Shown: positions 51,993 through 60,582, counted from the first letter of the stretch. The stretch is DNA of 64,000 nt from DATJBF01 sp035515475 (GCA_035515475.1 DATJBF010000049.1:25126-89125); one strand, 5' to 3'. Program-made: numbers and translations. Notes: generated by a model from the sequence alone, not told the origin.

Positions 51993-52730
51993 GTGAGCCA
52001 GCCCACCATTTCGGTCATCATCCCCGCGTGGAACGAGGAGAAACACCTCGGGCGCACCCTGGAGTCTTTGAAAGCGGCGGCCGCCGTGTACCAGCGCGAA
52101 CGGAGTGCGACCGCCGAGTTGATTGTTGTGGACAACAACAGCACCGATCGCACGGCGGGGGTCGGCCGCGAACACGGCGCGGCCGTGGTGTTCGAGCCGG
52201 TGAACAACATCGGCAAGGCCCGCAACACCGGTGTGAAGGCGGCGCGGGGCAAGTACCTGGCGTTTTGCGACGCCGACAATCAGGTTACCGAGAATCTGTT
52301 GGTCCTCATCCACGACCATTTGGAAGATCCGAAGATCGCCGGCGGGGGAACGTGGATCGAGCCGGCACGGCGCAACCTGAAGATCAGCTTCTTCTATTTT
52401 GTTTGGGGCCTTTATATAACGTTCAGCCGCGTTGGCGTCGGCATGATGCACTGCCGCAAAACGGACTTCGAGTCCTTCGGCGGATTTGACGAGACGATCT
52501 ACGCCGCCGAAGACGTGCAACTTGCCTACGACCTGCGCAAGCTCGGCAAACCGCGTGGACAAAAGTTCAACCTCATCCGGAACGGCTGGATTATCACCTC
52601 CACACGCAAAATCGATCAGACGCCATTGTTGGTAATGATCGGGAAGTTGCTGGGTTTCGCGTTCGGGTTGCAGAAGAAGATTCGCAACAAGCAGTACTGC
52701 GAGCACTGGTACGAGAAGGCGGCGCGCTAG
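51993..52730 (+). CDS. family 2 glycosyltransferase
   Basis: 245-residue GT2 enzyme: TISVIIPAWNEEKHLGRTLE (5-24), ELIVVDNNSTDRT and LAFCDADNQ (the DxD-type metal site). EDVQLAYDLRKLG follows as the catalytic-base region. YFVWGLYITFSRVGVGMM may be a membrane-associating stretch. Acceptor unknown. GTG at 51993 is preferred over a TTG two codons earlier. Confidence 0.86.
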   Translation: MSQPTISVIIPAWNEEKHLGRTLESLKAAAAVYQRERSATAELIVVDNNSTDRTAGVGREHGAAVVFEPVNNIGKARNTGVKAARGKYLAFCDADNQVTENLLVLIHDHLEDPKIAGGGTWIEPARRNLKISFFYFVWGLYITFSRVGVGMMHCRKTDFESFGGFDETIYAAEDVQLAYDLRKLGKPRGQKFNLIRNGWIITSTRKIDQTPLLVMIGKLLGFAFGLQKKIRNKQYCEHWYEKAAR

Positions 52731-52984
52731 GGTTTCTCAGCCGGCTCGCTCTTTTCGGGTTGCCCACGCACTTTCCTGACCACTTTGTCCGCCTGGACCT
52801 TCAGTTGGCGCTTCAACCGCCTGGCCCAGACGAAATCCACCGCCAGAATGCTCAGCCCGACAAAGATGAGGATCAAGCCGGGCCCCGGGACGCCCGGGAT
52901 AGCGAGAATGACCCCCACGATCAACACGACCACGCCGCTGGTGATGCGGACGACGCGTTTGCCGTGATGGATCAACCAGTTCAT
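52727..52984 (-). CDS. PGPGW-type two-helix membrane protein
   Basis: 85-residue protein. ITSGVVVLIVGVILAIPGVPG then PGLILIFVGLSILAVDFVWA form a hairpin with the PGVPGPG turn typical of putative transmembrane PGPGW proteins. A basic/acidic tail follows (RRLKRQLKVQADKVVRKVRG). Function unknown. The 3' end overlaps the GT2 stop by 4 bp, convergent. Confidence 0.8.
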   Translation of the reverse strand: MNWLIHHGKRVVRITSGVVVLIVGVILAIPGVPGPGLILIFVGLSILAVDFVWARRLKRQLKVQADKVVRKVRGQPEKSEPAEKP

Positions 52985-53063
52985 CTGCTCAGCTCCACCT
53001 TAATCGGCACGACAGACTTTGACAAAGATTTTGTAAGGCGGTTCGATTCGGTGCGTCCGTGAT

Positions 53064-53092
53064 TTGACAGCATCTCGTGCCCGGGCTAACAT
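53064..53092 (+). promoter_or_regulatory. sigma-70-like promoter of the superoxide dismutase gene
   Basis: Perfect TTGACA at 53064-53069, 17-bp spacer, TAACAT at 53087-53092. Predicted start near 53099 gives a 37-nt leader with GGAGGA 9 nt before the ATG. Confidence 0.75.
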
Positions 53093-53135
53093 CCAGATGG
53101 TTGGCGAGAACTCTAACGAATTGGAGGAAGACATC

Positions 53136-53747
53136 ATGGCGCACGAACTGCCGAAATTGCCTTACCCATACGACGCACTCGAACCGCACATCGACGCGCG
53201 GACGATGGAGATCCATTATACGAAGCACCACAACGCCTACGTGACAAACCTTAACGCGGCGCTGGACAAGCACGCCGATCTGCACCAGAAAAGCCTCGAA
53301 GACCTGTTGCGCGGCATCAAGAGCGTACCCGAGGACATTCGCGGCGCGGTGCGCAACAACGGCGGGGGCCATCACAACCACAGCCTGTTCTGGACCATCA
53401 TGAAGAAGGGCGGCGGCGGCGAACCGAAGGGTGCATTGGCCGATGCGATCAAGGGCACGTTCGGCGATTTCGCGAAGTTCAAGGAAACGCTCACCAGCAA
53501 CGGCATGACCCGGTTCGGCAGCGGCTGGTCGTGGCTCGTCGTGACCAAGGACAAGAAGCTCAAGGCTTTCTCGACGGCGAACCAGGACAGCCCGTTGATG
53601 GAAGGCGACGTGCCCATCTTGGGCGTGGACGTTTGGGAACACGCGTACTACCTGAAATACCAAAACAAGCGAAAGGATTACCTCGACGCGTGGTGGAACG
53701 TCGTCAATTGGGACGAGGTCGCCGCGCGGTTCGCGAAAGCGAAATAG
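53136..53747 (+). CDS. sodA: Fe/Mn superoxide dismutase
   Basis: 203-residue enzyme converting superoxide to H2O2 and O2. Metal ligands His27 (HYTKHHNAYV), His82 (NNGGGHHNHSLFW), Asp165 and His169 (DVWEHAYYLKYQNKR). The GGG-H-x-NH segment favours Mn, but cambialistic use is possible. Start MAHELPKLPYPYDAL at 53136 after GGAGGA. No signal peptide, so cytoplasmic. Confidence 0.96.
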   Translation: MAHELPKLPYPYDALEPHIDARTMEIHYTKHHNAYVTNLNAALDKHADLHQKSLEDLLRGIKSVPEDIRGAVRNNGGGHHNHSLFWTIMKKGGGGEPKGALADAIKGTFGDFAKFKETLTSNGMTRFGSGWSWLVVTKDKKLKAFSTANQDSPLMEGDVPILGVDVWEHAYYLKYQNKRKDYLDAWWNVVNWDEVAARFAKAK

Positions 53748-53756
53748 CCGGACCGA

Positions 53757-53833
53757 CTTTGGGGCGTTGGGGTGCTGAAGTACTGGAGTAACGACTTTGG
53801 CACCCTGTACCCCAGCACTCCATTACTCCATGC
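53757..53833. repeat. TGGGGTGCTGAAGTACTGGAG repeat, TGGAGTATTGGAG family
   Basis: Palindromic copy between the convergent sod and KTSC genes, with CCCCAGCACTCCATTACTCC as the right arm. It could act as a bidirectional terminator. Confidence 0.8.
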
Positions 53834-54052
53834 CTAATTAATCTTCTCCCACGCGTACTTGCCCTTGATGTTTTGCCGGAAAAACTTTCCGGGCGAAGGC
53901 GTGCGGCGGAATTCTTCGGCGACGGATTTCGGGATGGAGAAATAGCGGTAAACACCCGTCGCTTTGAATTCGATCTCGAGCGTCTCAGTCGCTTCCTCGT
54001 AACCGATGGACGCGATGTCGCTGGAAACGACGGGTTGACGGTCAATCGGCAA
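53834..54052 (-). CDS. KTSC-domain protein
   Basis: 72-residue protein matching the KTSC domain: SSDIASIGYEEATETLEIEF (10-29), GVYRYFSIPKSVAEEF and FFRQNIKGKYAWEKI. The domain is linked to lysyl-tRNA synthetase-type fusions and phage proteins; function unproven. TTG start at 54052, overlapping the end of the membrane-fusion gene by 11 bp, so it is probably the last gene of the exporter operon. Confidence 0.8.
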   Translation of the reverse strand: MPIDRQPVVSSDIASIGYEEATETLEIEFKATGVYRYFSIPKSVAEEFRRTPSPGKFFRQNIKGKYAWEKIN

Positions 54053-55028
54053 GGAAATCCACCCTCGCGGTCAATTCCGGCGTGAGAAACTTGTCGGGTT
54101 TTTCGACCTGCACCTTCACCTGCAGCGTTCCCTTTGACCGATTCGCTTCCGGCGCAATCTCGGCCACGTAGCCGGCGTATTTCTTGTTCGGGTATGCCTC
54201 GGGACTGACCTGGCAGCGCTGGTTCATGCGCACTTTCGGTGTGTCGGCTTCATTCAAGTCGATCTCGACCTGCAAGTCGTTCAAGTCCGCGAGCGAAACC
54301 AACGCGGTGCTCGGCCCGCGGGTGCCGCCGAAGCTCTGCGGCACGACCAACTCGTTCGGGTCCACCAGCTTCTCGAGGATGGTGCCGTCGATGGGCGCGC
54401 GAATCGTGCACCAACCCAGATAGGTCCGTGCCAGGGCGAGTTGTCCGCTGGCAATCTTCACCTCGGCAACGGCGGCGTCGCGCTCCCGCTGCGCATCGTC
54501 CAACGCGCGGGCACTGTCGACGTCGTTCTTGGAGAGTTCGATCTGGCGTTTGAGATTGATCTCGGCGTTGGTGAGGTTCGCTTGGGCCAATGCCAGCCGG
54601 CCTTCGCCTTCCATCACGCGGGCCCGGTACTCGTCGTCCTCCAACAACACCATCACCTCGCCCTTCTTCACGTCGTCACCTTTCTTCACGCCGATCCATT
54701 TCACCGTTCCTTGAAACCTCGGGCTGATCTCGATCCGCTCGTGCGGGACGACGTACCCGCTCACGGTGAGGACGGACTCGCCCGGCTTCGGCGGCGGAGC
54801 GGGAACGGACGCCATCGCCGCGGTGGCCGCCGAAGCGTGCGTCGCAATCGGCTGGCGGTCGGCGCTCCGCGTCAACACAAATACCGCCAGCCCGACGACC
54901 AGCACGCCGACGACCAGCACAATCACAACGACCGGGCCGGCGGTACCCCGGGCCTTCTTTTCCGGTGCAATCTGCAGTTTCGACAGCGAATTCTCCGTCG
55001 TCTCGCTCATTTCGTTCATCATCCTCAC
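54042..55028 (-). CDS. MacA/HlyD-type membrane fusion protein
   Basis: 328-residue periplasmic adaptor. Membrane anchor (VVVIVLVVGVLVVGLAVFVL, about 33-52) is followed by a lipoyl half-domain (GTVKWIGVKKGDDVKKGEVM) and a coiled-coil hairpin (about 130-185). The second half-domain begins IRAPIDGTILEKL. It connects the ABC exporter below to an outer-membrane channel not seen here. GTG start overlaps the permease stop (GTGA); ATGs at 55022 and 55019 are alternatives. Confidence 0.9.
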   Translation of the reverse strand: MRMMNEMSETTENSLSKLQIAPEKKARGTAGPVVVIVLVVGVLVVGLAVFVLTRSADRQPIATHASAATAAMASVPAPPPKPGESVLTVSGYVVPHERIEISPRFQGTVKWIGVKKGDDVKKGEVMVLLEDDEYRARVMEGEGRLALAQANLTNAEINLKRQIELSKNDVDSARALDDAQRERDAAVAEVKIASGQLALARTYLGWCTIRAPIDGTILEKLVDPNELVVPQSFGGTRGPSTALVSLADLNDLQVEIDLNEADTPKVRMNQRCQVSPEAYPNKKYAGYVAEIAPEANRSKGTLQVKVQVEKPDKFLTPELTARVDFLAD

Positions 55029-56188
55029 ACGGCTCGCAACGCGTCAAGCACGGGTTTGCGTGCCGCCAGCCGCGCCGGCAGCAGGCCGCCGAGCACGCCC
55101 ATCGCCACCGCAAAGATCATCCCTTTGGCCAACAATTCGGGCGTGATGCGGAATTCAAATGCGACCTCGGCAAACGTCGTCCAACTGAAGGTGCCGGTTG
55201 CTACACCGTTGAGGGGCAGGGAAAACAGACAGCCCAGCACGCCTCCCAGGGCGGCCAGCAGAATTGATTCGACCATGAACGACAGATAGATGTCCCGTCG
55301 GCGGTAGCCCAGGACCCGCAGTGTGCCGATCTCGCGGGTGCGGGACGCTATCGCCGCGTACATCGTGTTCATCGCCGAGAACGCCGCGCCGATGCTCATG
55401 ATGACCGCCAGAAACTCTCCCAAGAACCGGATCGGCCGCGAGGTTTTCGTCTGCTCCTGATAATATTCCGTCTCCGGAATCACCCGCACCTGCAAGTTCG
55501 GGTCGTTTTCCAGCCGCGTCTTCAACGCGACCGCCGCCGCGGCGTTGACGGGGCGAATCAACGCCGACCCGTAAAAACTCCGCTTGAACACGTCGCGTGC
55601 CTCGTCGGCGTCCATCCAGATTTCCGATTCGTACGCGGTCTTGGCGGCTTCAAACATGCCGACGACGTGCCAGTCGGTGCGGCCCGAGTGGAACACCTGG
55701 CCGACGCGGCAATTGGCGAACCGCTCGGCGATCTTGCGGCTGACGATGCATTCGCGGCGGGACGGCTCGAACAGGCGGCCCTCGATGAGTTTGATTTGAG
55801 GGCGCAACGCGAGCCCCATCGATCCCAGGCCGCGCACCAGGACGTTGGCGGCTCCAGTGTGGTCGATGCGTTCGATATTGATCAGCAACACGATCTCGGG
55901 AGAAATCAGCGGCTCACCGTGTTCGTCGCGGGCGATTTCGTCGAGGTACTTGATGTGCCGCATGTCTTCGCGCCCAATCTGGCTGCTGGATTCGGCGGTC
56001 GACCCCTTGCGCAACACCAGAACGTTCCGCGCGTCGCCCGTGCTGACATACGTCGCCTTCAACCCGCGGTCGAGGGCCATGACCATGACGAACACGGCGA
56101 CCACCAGCGCCACTCCGAGCACCGTTGCCAGCGTCATGCGCCAGCGTACGCGGAGGTTCCGCAGATTGTATTTGAGGGGAACCGCCAT
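55025..56188 (-). CDS. MacB/FtsX-type ABC transporter permease 1
   Basis: 387-residue permease: N-terminal helix (MTLATVLGVALVVAVFVMVM), large periplasmic domain (about 60-255), then three helices including RTREIGTLRVLGYRRRDIYL, the FtsX-family coupling segment. Start MAVPLKYNLRNLRVRW at 56188. The longer frame would be repeat-derived. Paired with the next permease and the ATPase at 57885-58574. Confidence 0.9.
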   Translation of the reverse strand: MAVPLKYNLRNLRVRWRMTLATVLGVALVVAVFVMVMALDRGLKATYVSTGDARNVLVLRKGSTAESSSQIGREDMRHIKYLDEIARDEHGEPLISPEIVLLINIERIDHTGAANVLVRGLGSMGLALRPQIKLIEGRLFEPSRRECIVSRKIAERFANCRVGQVFHSGRTDWHVVGMFEAAKTAYESEIWMDADEARDVFKRSFYGSALIRPVNAAAAVALKTRLENDPNLQVRVIPETEYYQEQTKTSRPIRFLGEFLAVIMSIGAAFSAMNTMYAAIASRTREIGTLRVLGYRRRDIYLSFMVESILLAALGGVLGCLFSLPLNGVATGTFSWTTFAEVAFEFRITPELLAKGMIFAVAMGVLGGLLPARLAARKPVLDALRAV

Positions 56189-56199
56189 CAGAAAAACCC

Positions 56200-56297
56200 C
56201 TGGAGAACTGGAGTGTTGGAGCCATGGAGTAATGGAGCAACGGGGAACACGCCACCGTCCGGGTGTCGTTCCCAGCACTCCATCTTTCCATCACTCC
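56200..56297. repeat. TGGAGTGTTGGAG/AGCACTCCAT repeat
   Basis: Copy of the TGGAGTATTGGAG family between the two permease genes, with opposed arms around CGGGGAACACGCC. Confidence 0.8.
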
Positions 56298-56311
56298 CTG
56301 TGCCCATTCGG

Positions 56312-57463
56312 TTAATCCAACTCCTTCAGGCCGTCGACCACGGTGGCCTTGAGGCTGGTGTAGGCGGGCACCAAACAACTCACCACGCCCAGGAGCACTG
56401 CGATCATCATCCCGCTCGCCAGAATGTGCGGCGTCACCTCAAACGTGATGAGCATCCCCTGGCTGAACTTGTTCAGCGTGGCGCTCGACATCCGGCTGAA
56501 GATCGCCCAGGCCCCAAAACAGCCGATGGTGCCCCCGGCCATCGCCAGCCCGAATGATTCCGCCAGGATCAATCCGAAGATCTGCCGGCCATCGAAGCCG
56601 AGCGCCTTCAGCACCGCGATCTCGCGCGCCCGCTCGCGAATCGCCATGCTCATCGTGCTGGCGGTCACGAGAATCATCGTGAACACGATGACCGTGCTGA
56701 TCGAGCCGATCAACATCTTGATGTTGCCAAACATCGACACGAACCCGAGCTGGAACGCCCGCTCCGTTTCTGTCTTGGTTTCGGCGTCCGTGTTGCGAAA
56801 CGCGGTGTCGATGCGGTCGATCAACCCGGGAATGACGGCGGCGTTCTCCGCCTTGATCCAGAACATGCCGACCAGCCCGAGTTTGCCCATCAGTTCGTCG
56901 AAGTACTCGTGATGAAAGAACAGGTTCGTGTTGTCGATCCCGCCGTAGTACACGCCGCGGATCGTCAACTCGGGATCGCAGCCCCAAATCGTTCCCTGCA
57001 GCGTGATCTTGTCGCCGATCTTCCAGCCGAACCGCTTCATGGTGTCGATGCCGACCACGCACGCGGTCTTTTCCTTGATGAAATCGTCGAGTTGCTTCGG
57101 GTCGATCTGCGCTTCCGTGAAAATCTTGAACAGTTTGTCGGCGTCGCAGGCAAACTGCGGGAAGAAGTTCCGTTCGTCCTTGTAGATGCCGCCGAACCAC
57201 GTGAACCGCATCACGTACTGGACGCCCGGCATCCGCTCGATGCGGGACAGGTATTTGTCCGGGAGCACGCTGGCCAGGGAGACCTTGTGCCGCACGGCCA
57301 GCCGCAAGGCCGCGTCCTCAGTCGTGACCGGCTGCGTCAGCTCCCGCAGCGCCGTTTGCAGCGTCGTGAACAGGAACAGCGACAACGCCACGCTCAGCAC
57401 GGTCAGAGCGAGCCGGCGTTTGTTGCGAAGCGCATTGCGAAGGATGAAGCCGGGGATGGTCAT
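56312..57463 (-). CDS. MacB/FtsX-type ABC transporter permease 2
   Basis: 383-residue permease: N-terminal helix (LALTVLSVALSLFLFTTLQT), periplasmic domain, then three C-terminal helices with RERAREIAVLKALGFDGRQI. Only distantly like permease 1 in the periplasmic part, consistent with a heterodimeric MacB-like exporter. Start MTIPGFILRNALRNKRR at 57463. Confidence 0.9.
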   Translation of the reverse strand: MTIPGFILRNALRNKRRLALTVLSVALSLFLFTTLQTALRELTQPVTTEDAALRLAVRHKVSLASVLPDKYLSRIERMPGVQYVMRFTWFGGIYKDERNFFPQFACDADKLFKIFTEAQIDPKQLDDFIKEKTACVVGIDTMKRFGWKIGDKITLQGTIWGCDPELTIRGVYYGGIDNTNLFFHHEYFDELMGKLGLVGMFWIKAENAAVIPGLIDRIDTAFRNTDAETKTETERAFQLGFVSMFGNIKMLIGSISTVIVFTMILVTASTMSMAIRERAREIAVLKALGFDGRQIFGLILAESFGLAMAGGTIGCFGAWAIFSRMSSATLNKFSQGMLITFEVTPHILASGMMIAVLLGVVSCLVPAYTSLKATVVDGLKELD

Positions 57464-57470
57464 GGCGCTC

Positions 57471-57890
57471 AGCTTTCAGCTATCAGCGGTCAGCTTTCAG
57501 CTTTCCAATCAGGGAAGAGAGCATCCGTTTAACCTCGGCGATCTCAGCGGACAGCCGATCGGCAATTTCAGGGCCTAAGAATCCCAGGTCACGAGCCAAC
57601 GAAGCATGGTTCTCCAATTCGCTGGCTGAGCCCATGGCAATGTAAAGAAACCGGCCAAACTCCGTGTCGCCATCCCGGCAACAACCCTCGGCAATGTTCG
57701 CGCCGATGGAACTTGAAGCCCTGCGCATTTGGCTGGTGAGAGAATAGATCTCCTCCTTGGGAACAGCCGCTGTCGCGCGATAGACGTAAAGCGTGAGCCG
57801 GTGGCTCTTCTGCCACACTTTAAGTTCCTTGAAGTCTTGCATGCTTGGTGTCGTTGCTGACAGCTGAAAGCTGATTGCTGACAGCTATAC
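57471..57890. mobile_element. candidate element: IVP-like gene bounded by inverted AGCTTTCAGC repeats
   Basis: 57471-57505 reads AGCTTTCAGCTATCAGCGG and more of the same units. 57850-57890 holds the inverse units (GCTGAAAGCTGATTGCTGAC). The repeats face each other around one gene, interrupting an otherwise compact exporter operon. Both ends overlap coding sequence: the IVP-like gene's stop on one side, the ATPase stop on the other. Confidence 0.5.
57483..57842 (-). CDS. four-helix-bundle protein (23S rRNA intervening-sequence protein family)
   Basis: 119-residue protein: FKELKVWQKSHRLTLYVYRA (4-23), EIYSLTSQMRRASSSIGANI, AEGCCRD and GRFLYIAMGSASELENHASL are typical of the S23/IVP four-helix family. 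Members occur inside 23S rRNA intervening sequences or as free genes; the role is unknown. The C-terminal Lys-Ala-Asp-Arg-stop is encoded by an AGCTTTCAGC repeat. Confidence 0.88.
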   Translation of the reverse strand: MQDFKELKVWQKSHRLTLYVYRATAAVPKEEIYSLTSQMRRASSSIGANIAEGCCRDGDTEFGRFLYIAMGSASELENHASLARDLGFLGPEIADRLSAEIAEVKRMLSSLIGKLKADR

Positions 57891-58574
57891 TCCGTTGCCG
57901 TTCAGCAACTCCCCCTTCTCCAAATGCACCACCCGGCGCGCGTAAGCGGCGGCCTTCGGATCGTGCGTGACGATAATGACGGTCTTGCCCGCCTCCTCGT
58001 TCAGTCGCTTGAGCAATCCCAGCACGTCCGCGGCCGAGTGGGCATCTAGGTTGCCGGTCGGCTCGTCCGCGACCAGCAGCGTCGGATCGGTGACCAGGGC
58101 GCGGGCGATGGCGACGCGTTGTTCCTGGCCGCCCGACAACTGCCGCGGCAAATGTTTCATCCGGTCGGACAACCCGACCAGTTCCAGCGCTGCTTCGACG
58201 TGTGCCCGCCGTTCGTTCCCGCTCAGCGCGGTGAGCAACAGCGGCAGTTCCACGTTTTCGAATGCCGTCAGCACCGGAATCAGGTTGAACGTCTGGAAGA
58301 CGAAACCGACGTGTGCGTTGCGCCAGTCGGCCAACTCGGTCTCGCTGAGTTCGGCGACGTTTGTGCCCTGCACCAAGCACAGGCCGCTGGTCGGGCGGTC
58401 AATGCCCGCGATGATGTGCAGCAACGTACTTTTCCCCGACCCGCTCGGCCCCATCAACGCCAGGGATTCGCCCGCGGCGATGTCGAGGCTCACGCGGTCG
58501 AGCGCCTTCACCTCGATCTCGCCGTGACCATACACTTTCGTCAGGTCACGAATCTGGACAATGGGTTCCGACAT
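57885..58574 (-). CDS. ABC exporter ATP-binding protein (MacB/LolD-type)
   Basis: 229-residue ATPase: Walker A GPSGSGKST (42-50), Q-loop FVFQTFNLIPVLTAFENVEL, signature LSGGQEQRVAIARAL, Walker B LLVADEPTGNLD and the H-loop IIVTHD. First gene of the exporter operon, which continues with the two permeases and the fusion protein. The TAG stop lies in the repeat before the IVP-like gene. The substrate is unknown (macrolide, peptide or lipoprotein export are options). Confidence 0.93.
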   Translation of the reverse strand: MSEPIVQIRDLTKVYGHGEIEVKALDRVSLDIAAGESLALMGPSGSGKSTLLHIIAGIDRPTSGLCLVQGTNVAELSETELADWRNAHVGFVFQTFNLIPVLTAFENVELPLLLTALSGNERRAHVEAALELVGLSDRMKHLPRQLSGGQEQRVAIARALVTDPTLLVADEPTGNLDAHSAADVLGLLKRLNEEAGKTVIIVTHDPKAAAYARRVVHLEKGELLNGNGV

Positions 58575-58604
58575 GGCGAACTGTCAGGGAGCGCTGCAAC
58601 AATC

Positions 58605-58976
58605 CTAGTGACTTGCGACTCCGATGTACGGCGCCTGCCCCGGCACGGTCTCGACCGTCAGCTTCAGCCCGTACCGTTTCGAGATGAGCCACAAAGCCTG
58701 ACGGCGGCTGATCCGTTCGGCGTGGAGCGTGACCGGCAACCAGCGCAGCGAAGCATCGGCCCGGGCGATGACGATGCTCGCCCCGAGAAACGCATCAGTC
58801 AACGGCAGGTACGCAATGCGGACGTCCGTGAGATGAACGTCCACCACGGTGTCCATCCACTGGTTCCAAGCGGCGTCTTTCGATCGCAGAAAGTCAGGCG
58901 GCACCGGCGCCGTCGCGCACCCGGCCACGAACGCCGCAACGAGCGCGGGGATCACCATCCCGAGCAACGTCCCCAT
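58605..58976 (-). CDS. putative lipoprotein
   Basis: 123-residue protein beginning MGTLLGMVIPALVAAFVAGC, with a lipobox whose Cys is residue 20. A mixed domain follows (DTVVDVHLTDVRIAYLPL and RRQALWLISKRYGLKLTVE), possibly a secretin/STN-like short domain; weak. An ATG at 59072 would add 32 residues that include a GCGCGGTGGCCCCACCGCG repeat, so the shorter start is preferred. Confidence 0.6.
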   Translation of the reverse strand: MGTLLGMVIPALVAAFVAGCATAPVPPDFLRSKDAAWNQWMDTVVDVHLTDVRIAYLPLTDAFLGASIVIARADASLRWLPVTLHAERISRRQALWLISKRYGLKLTVETVPGQAPYIGVASH

Positions 58977-59099
58977 CCAACGGGTAGGGCGCGGTGGCCC
59001 CACCGCGCCGCTGCGTCCCGCGAGAGTTGCAGAACGATTTTCGTTAGCAGAATCGAATGGTATTTCGGCCATGGGTTCCGAGGTCCGGTTGCCATGAGG

Positions 59100-59552
59100 C
59101 TAGTGCGGTTCGTTGAGCTGTTTTTTCAGCTCTTGCTCGCCGGCCGGCGTGAAGGCGCGGATCAGGCGATTGGTGATCGGCGCCCTCTTCTGCCTGTCGT
59201 CGAGGTTCTTGCCGCTGGCCTCGTTGGTTTTGGTGGCGATTCGTTTGCCCGTGAAATTGGTTTGGGGGACAACGTGCGTTTCGACCGTCGAGAACTCCAG
59301 GGATTCCAGATCCGCCACGCTCTTGGTATCGGTGTTCTGGAGCTTCAGATTCCCTTTCGACAACTCCGCGTTGGGCAGATCGAGCGTCGGCTGCGCGACC
59401 GTGTTCAACTGTGCATCGCCAAACTTGACCAATTTGTTGCCGACGTCAGCTTTCTTGCTCGGATCGATGGGCCTCAGGAGCTGGGCATCGACGCACGGCG
59501 ACGAACACAAGACCAAGGCCACCGCGAGCAGTGAGAAGTTCAAGTGTTTCAT
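59100..59552 (-). CDS. hypothetical secreted protein
   Basis: 150-residue protein with a signal peptide (LNFSLLAVALVLCSSPCVDA) and a polar, repeat-poor mature part (LRPIDPSKKADVGNKLVKFG, NLKLQNTDTKSVADLESL). No family recognised. Start MKHLNFSLLAV at 59552. It is 123 bp upstream of the lipoprotein gene on the same strand, so they may be co-expressed. Confidence 0.6.
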   Translation of the reverse strand: MKHLNFSLLAVALVLCSSPCVDAQLLRPIDPSKKADVGNKLVKFGDAQLNTVAQPTLDLPNAELSKGNLKLQNTDTKSVADLESLEFSTVETHVVPQTNFTGKRIATKTNEASGKNLDDRQKRAPITNRLIRAFTPAGEQELKKQLNEPH

Positions 59553-59667
59553 GTCGGTTCCGCCAGTTGGTGCGGTAGCGGCACACTCAAGCGCCACTTC
59601 CAGAGTACCAAGACTGCGCTTGCTGACAAGGGCAAACACCAGTAAACTGTGCGTGGCAGATGACAGC

Positions 59668-59865
59668 ATGAAGCAAATCACCCTGAAGGTTGAGCACGAC
59701 GAGGAAACCGGCTGGCTGGTGGCAAGCTGGGATGCGCCAAATGGCGGCGGCGGCATCACCACCCAGGGTAAAGACCTGGGCGAGCTACAGGCCAACGTGC
59801 GCAACGCTGTGCGCTGTCACTTCAGTATGTCTTCCCGATCCTGCATCCAAGTCCGGGTAATCTGA
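59668..59865 (+). CDS. short HicB-like orphan protein
   Basis: 65-residue protein resembling a HicB domain: LKVEHDEETGWLVASWDAPN (6-25), GGITTQGKDLGELQANVRNA and VRCHF. No HicA partner adjoins. Its C-terminus (SMSSRSCIQVRVI) deviates from the family and may reflect a frameshift. ATG at 59668. Confidence 0.55.
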   Translation: MKQITLKVEHDEETGWLVASWDAPNGGGGITTQGKDLGELQANVRNAVRCHFSMSSRSCIQVRVI

Positions 59866-60163
59866 CCACCAGAAACACGACGCGAGGTCTGGAGAAATCG
59901 AAAATTCGCACGGGCGTCTTTGGGTGGCGTTGAATAGCTCACGCGGCAGATTTACGGAGAGACTGCTAGGGAGTCAAGCGCGGCGAGAACGGGAGCGCCG
60001 TCTTGAGCGCCAGTGTGACCGCCAATGCAGAGGGTTTTCTTTTCGCCGTTTTCGGCTCTTCAGTCGGGACGCACATCCCGATAAAAAACCCGGAAAACTT
60101 GAATCCCTTGTCTTCCGGGCCTGACTTTAATCGCGATTAAATAAGTCAGAACTCTCTTACGGC
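59866..60163. other. gap without a supportable gene
   Basis: 298 bp. The only clear structure is the perfect palindrome TTTAATCGCGATTAAA at 60126-60141, inside GACTT...AAGTC arms, which may end the small-peptide transcript. Confidence 0.5.
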
Positions 60164-60250
60164 CTAACTGAACCATCGCTCTATTACGAGCTTGATGGCC
60201 ATGAACAACTCGATGAGTGCGGTCACCAGTTGATAGATGATCACAATCAT
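60164..60250 (-). CDS. 28-residue hydrophobic small protein
   Basis: Very short frame starting MIVIIYQLVTALIE and ending KLVIERWFS. One membrane helix is predicted, with a charged C-terminus. AGGAGG lies 8 nt before the ATG, and a promoter-like pair lies 120-150 bp upstream. Size, hydrophobicity and the ~110-nt leader resemble type I toxins (Fst/Ldr/TxpA-like) or regulatory small membrane proteins. No antisense RNA was established. Confidence 0.6.
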   Translation of the reverse strand: MIVIIYQLVTALIELFMAIKLVIERWFS

Positions 60251-60368
60251 TCTATTGTCCTCCTGTTTATGCGTTACCGATTCAACGTTGTTGTTAACCG
60301 GCTTTGGAGGAGTCTTTACCCGCCCCAAATTGGACGAAAATAGAAAAGAACAATCACTACTTGAAAAG

Positions 60369-60397
60369 ATACTAACACAAGGAGTCGTTCAAATCAA
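60369..60397 (-). promoter_or_regulatory. sigma-70-like promoter upstream of the 28-residue peptide
   Basis: On the minus strand: TTGATT (60392-60397), 17-bp spacer, TAGTAT (60369-60374). The predicted start near 60361 leaves a leader of about 110 nt. The region is AT-rich compared with its surroundings. Confidence 0.55.
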
Positions 60398-60449
60398 GAC
60401 TGGTTTAGGCAGATACGGCCGCGGCGGAGTTTACTGAGACGATTGCGGA

Positions 60450-60582
60450 TTACGCGCTCACCTTCACCGGCTCAATGTTACTCGCCTTGTCAACGGCTGG
60501 CGAATTGACTTCCCTCGACACCGGGTAGAACTCCATTTCGTTGGGCGGATACTTCTTCAGTAGCGGCAACAGCTTCTCAGTG
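60450..60582 (-). pseudogene. C-terminal remnant of a SRAP (YedK/HMCES) protein
   Basis: Frame reading EKLLPLLKKYPPNEMEFYPV then SREVNSPAVDKASNIEPV ends in TAA. This is the characteristic SRAP C-terminus (YPxxxMxxYPVSxxVNxP). The catalytic Cys2 domain and the rest are missing: upstream lies an unrelated gene whose end overlaps the junction. Confidence 0.65.

Noticed and set aside
60237..60437. 66-codon plus-strand frame opposite the 28-residue peptide
   Set aside because: No ribosome-binding site or family features; it runs antisense through the peptide's leader and promoter.
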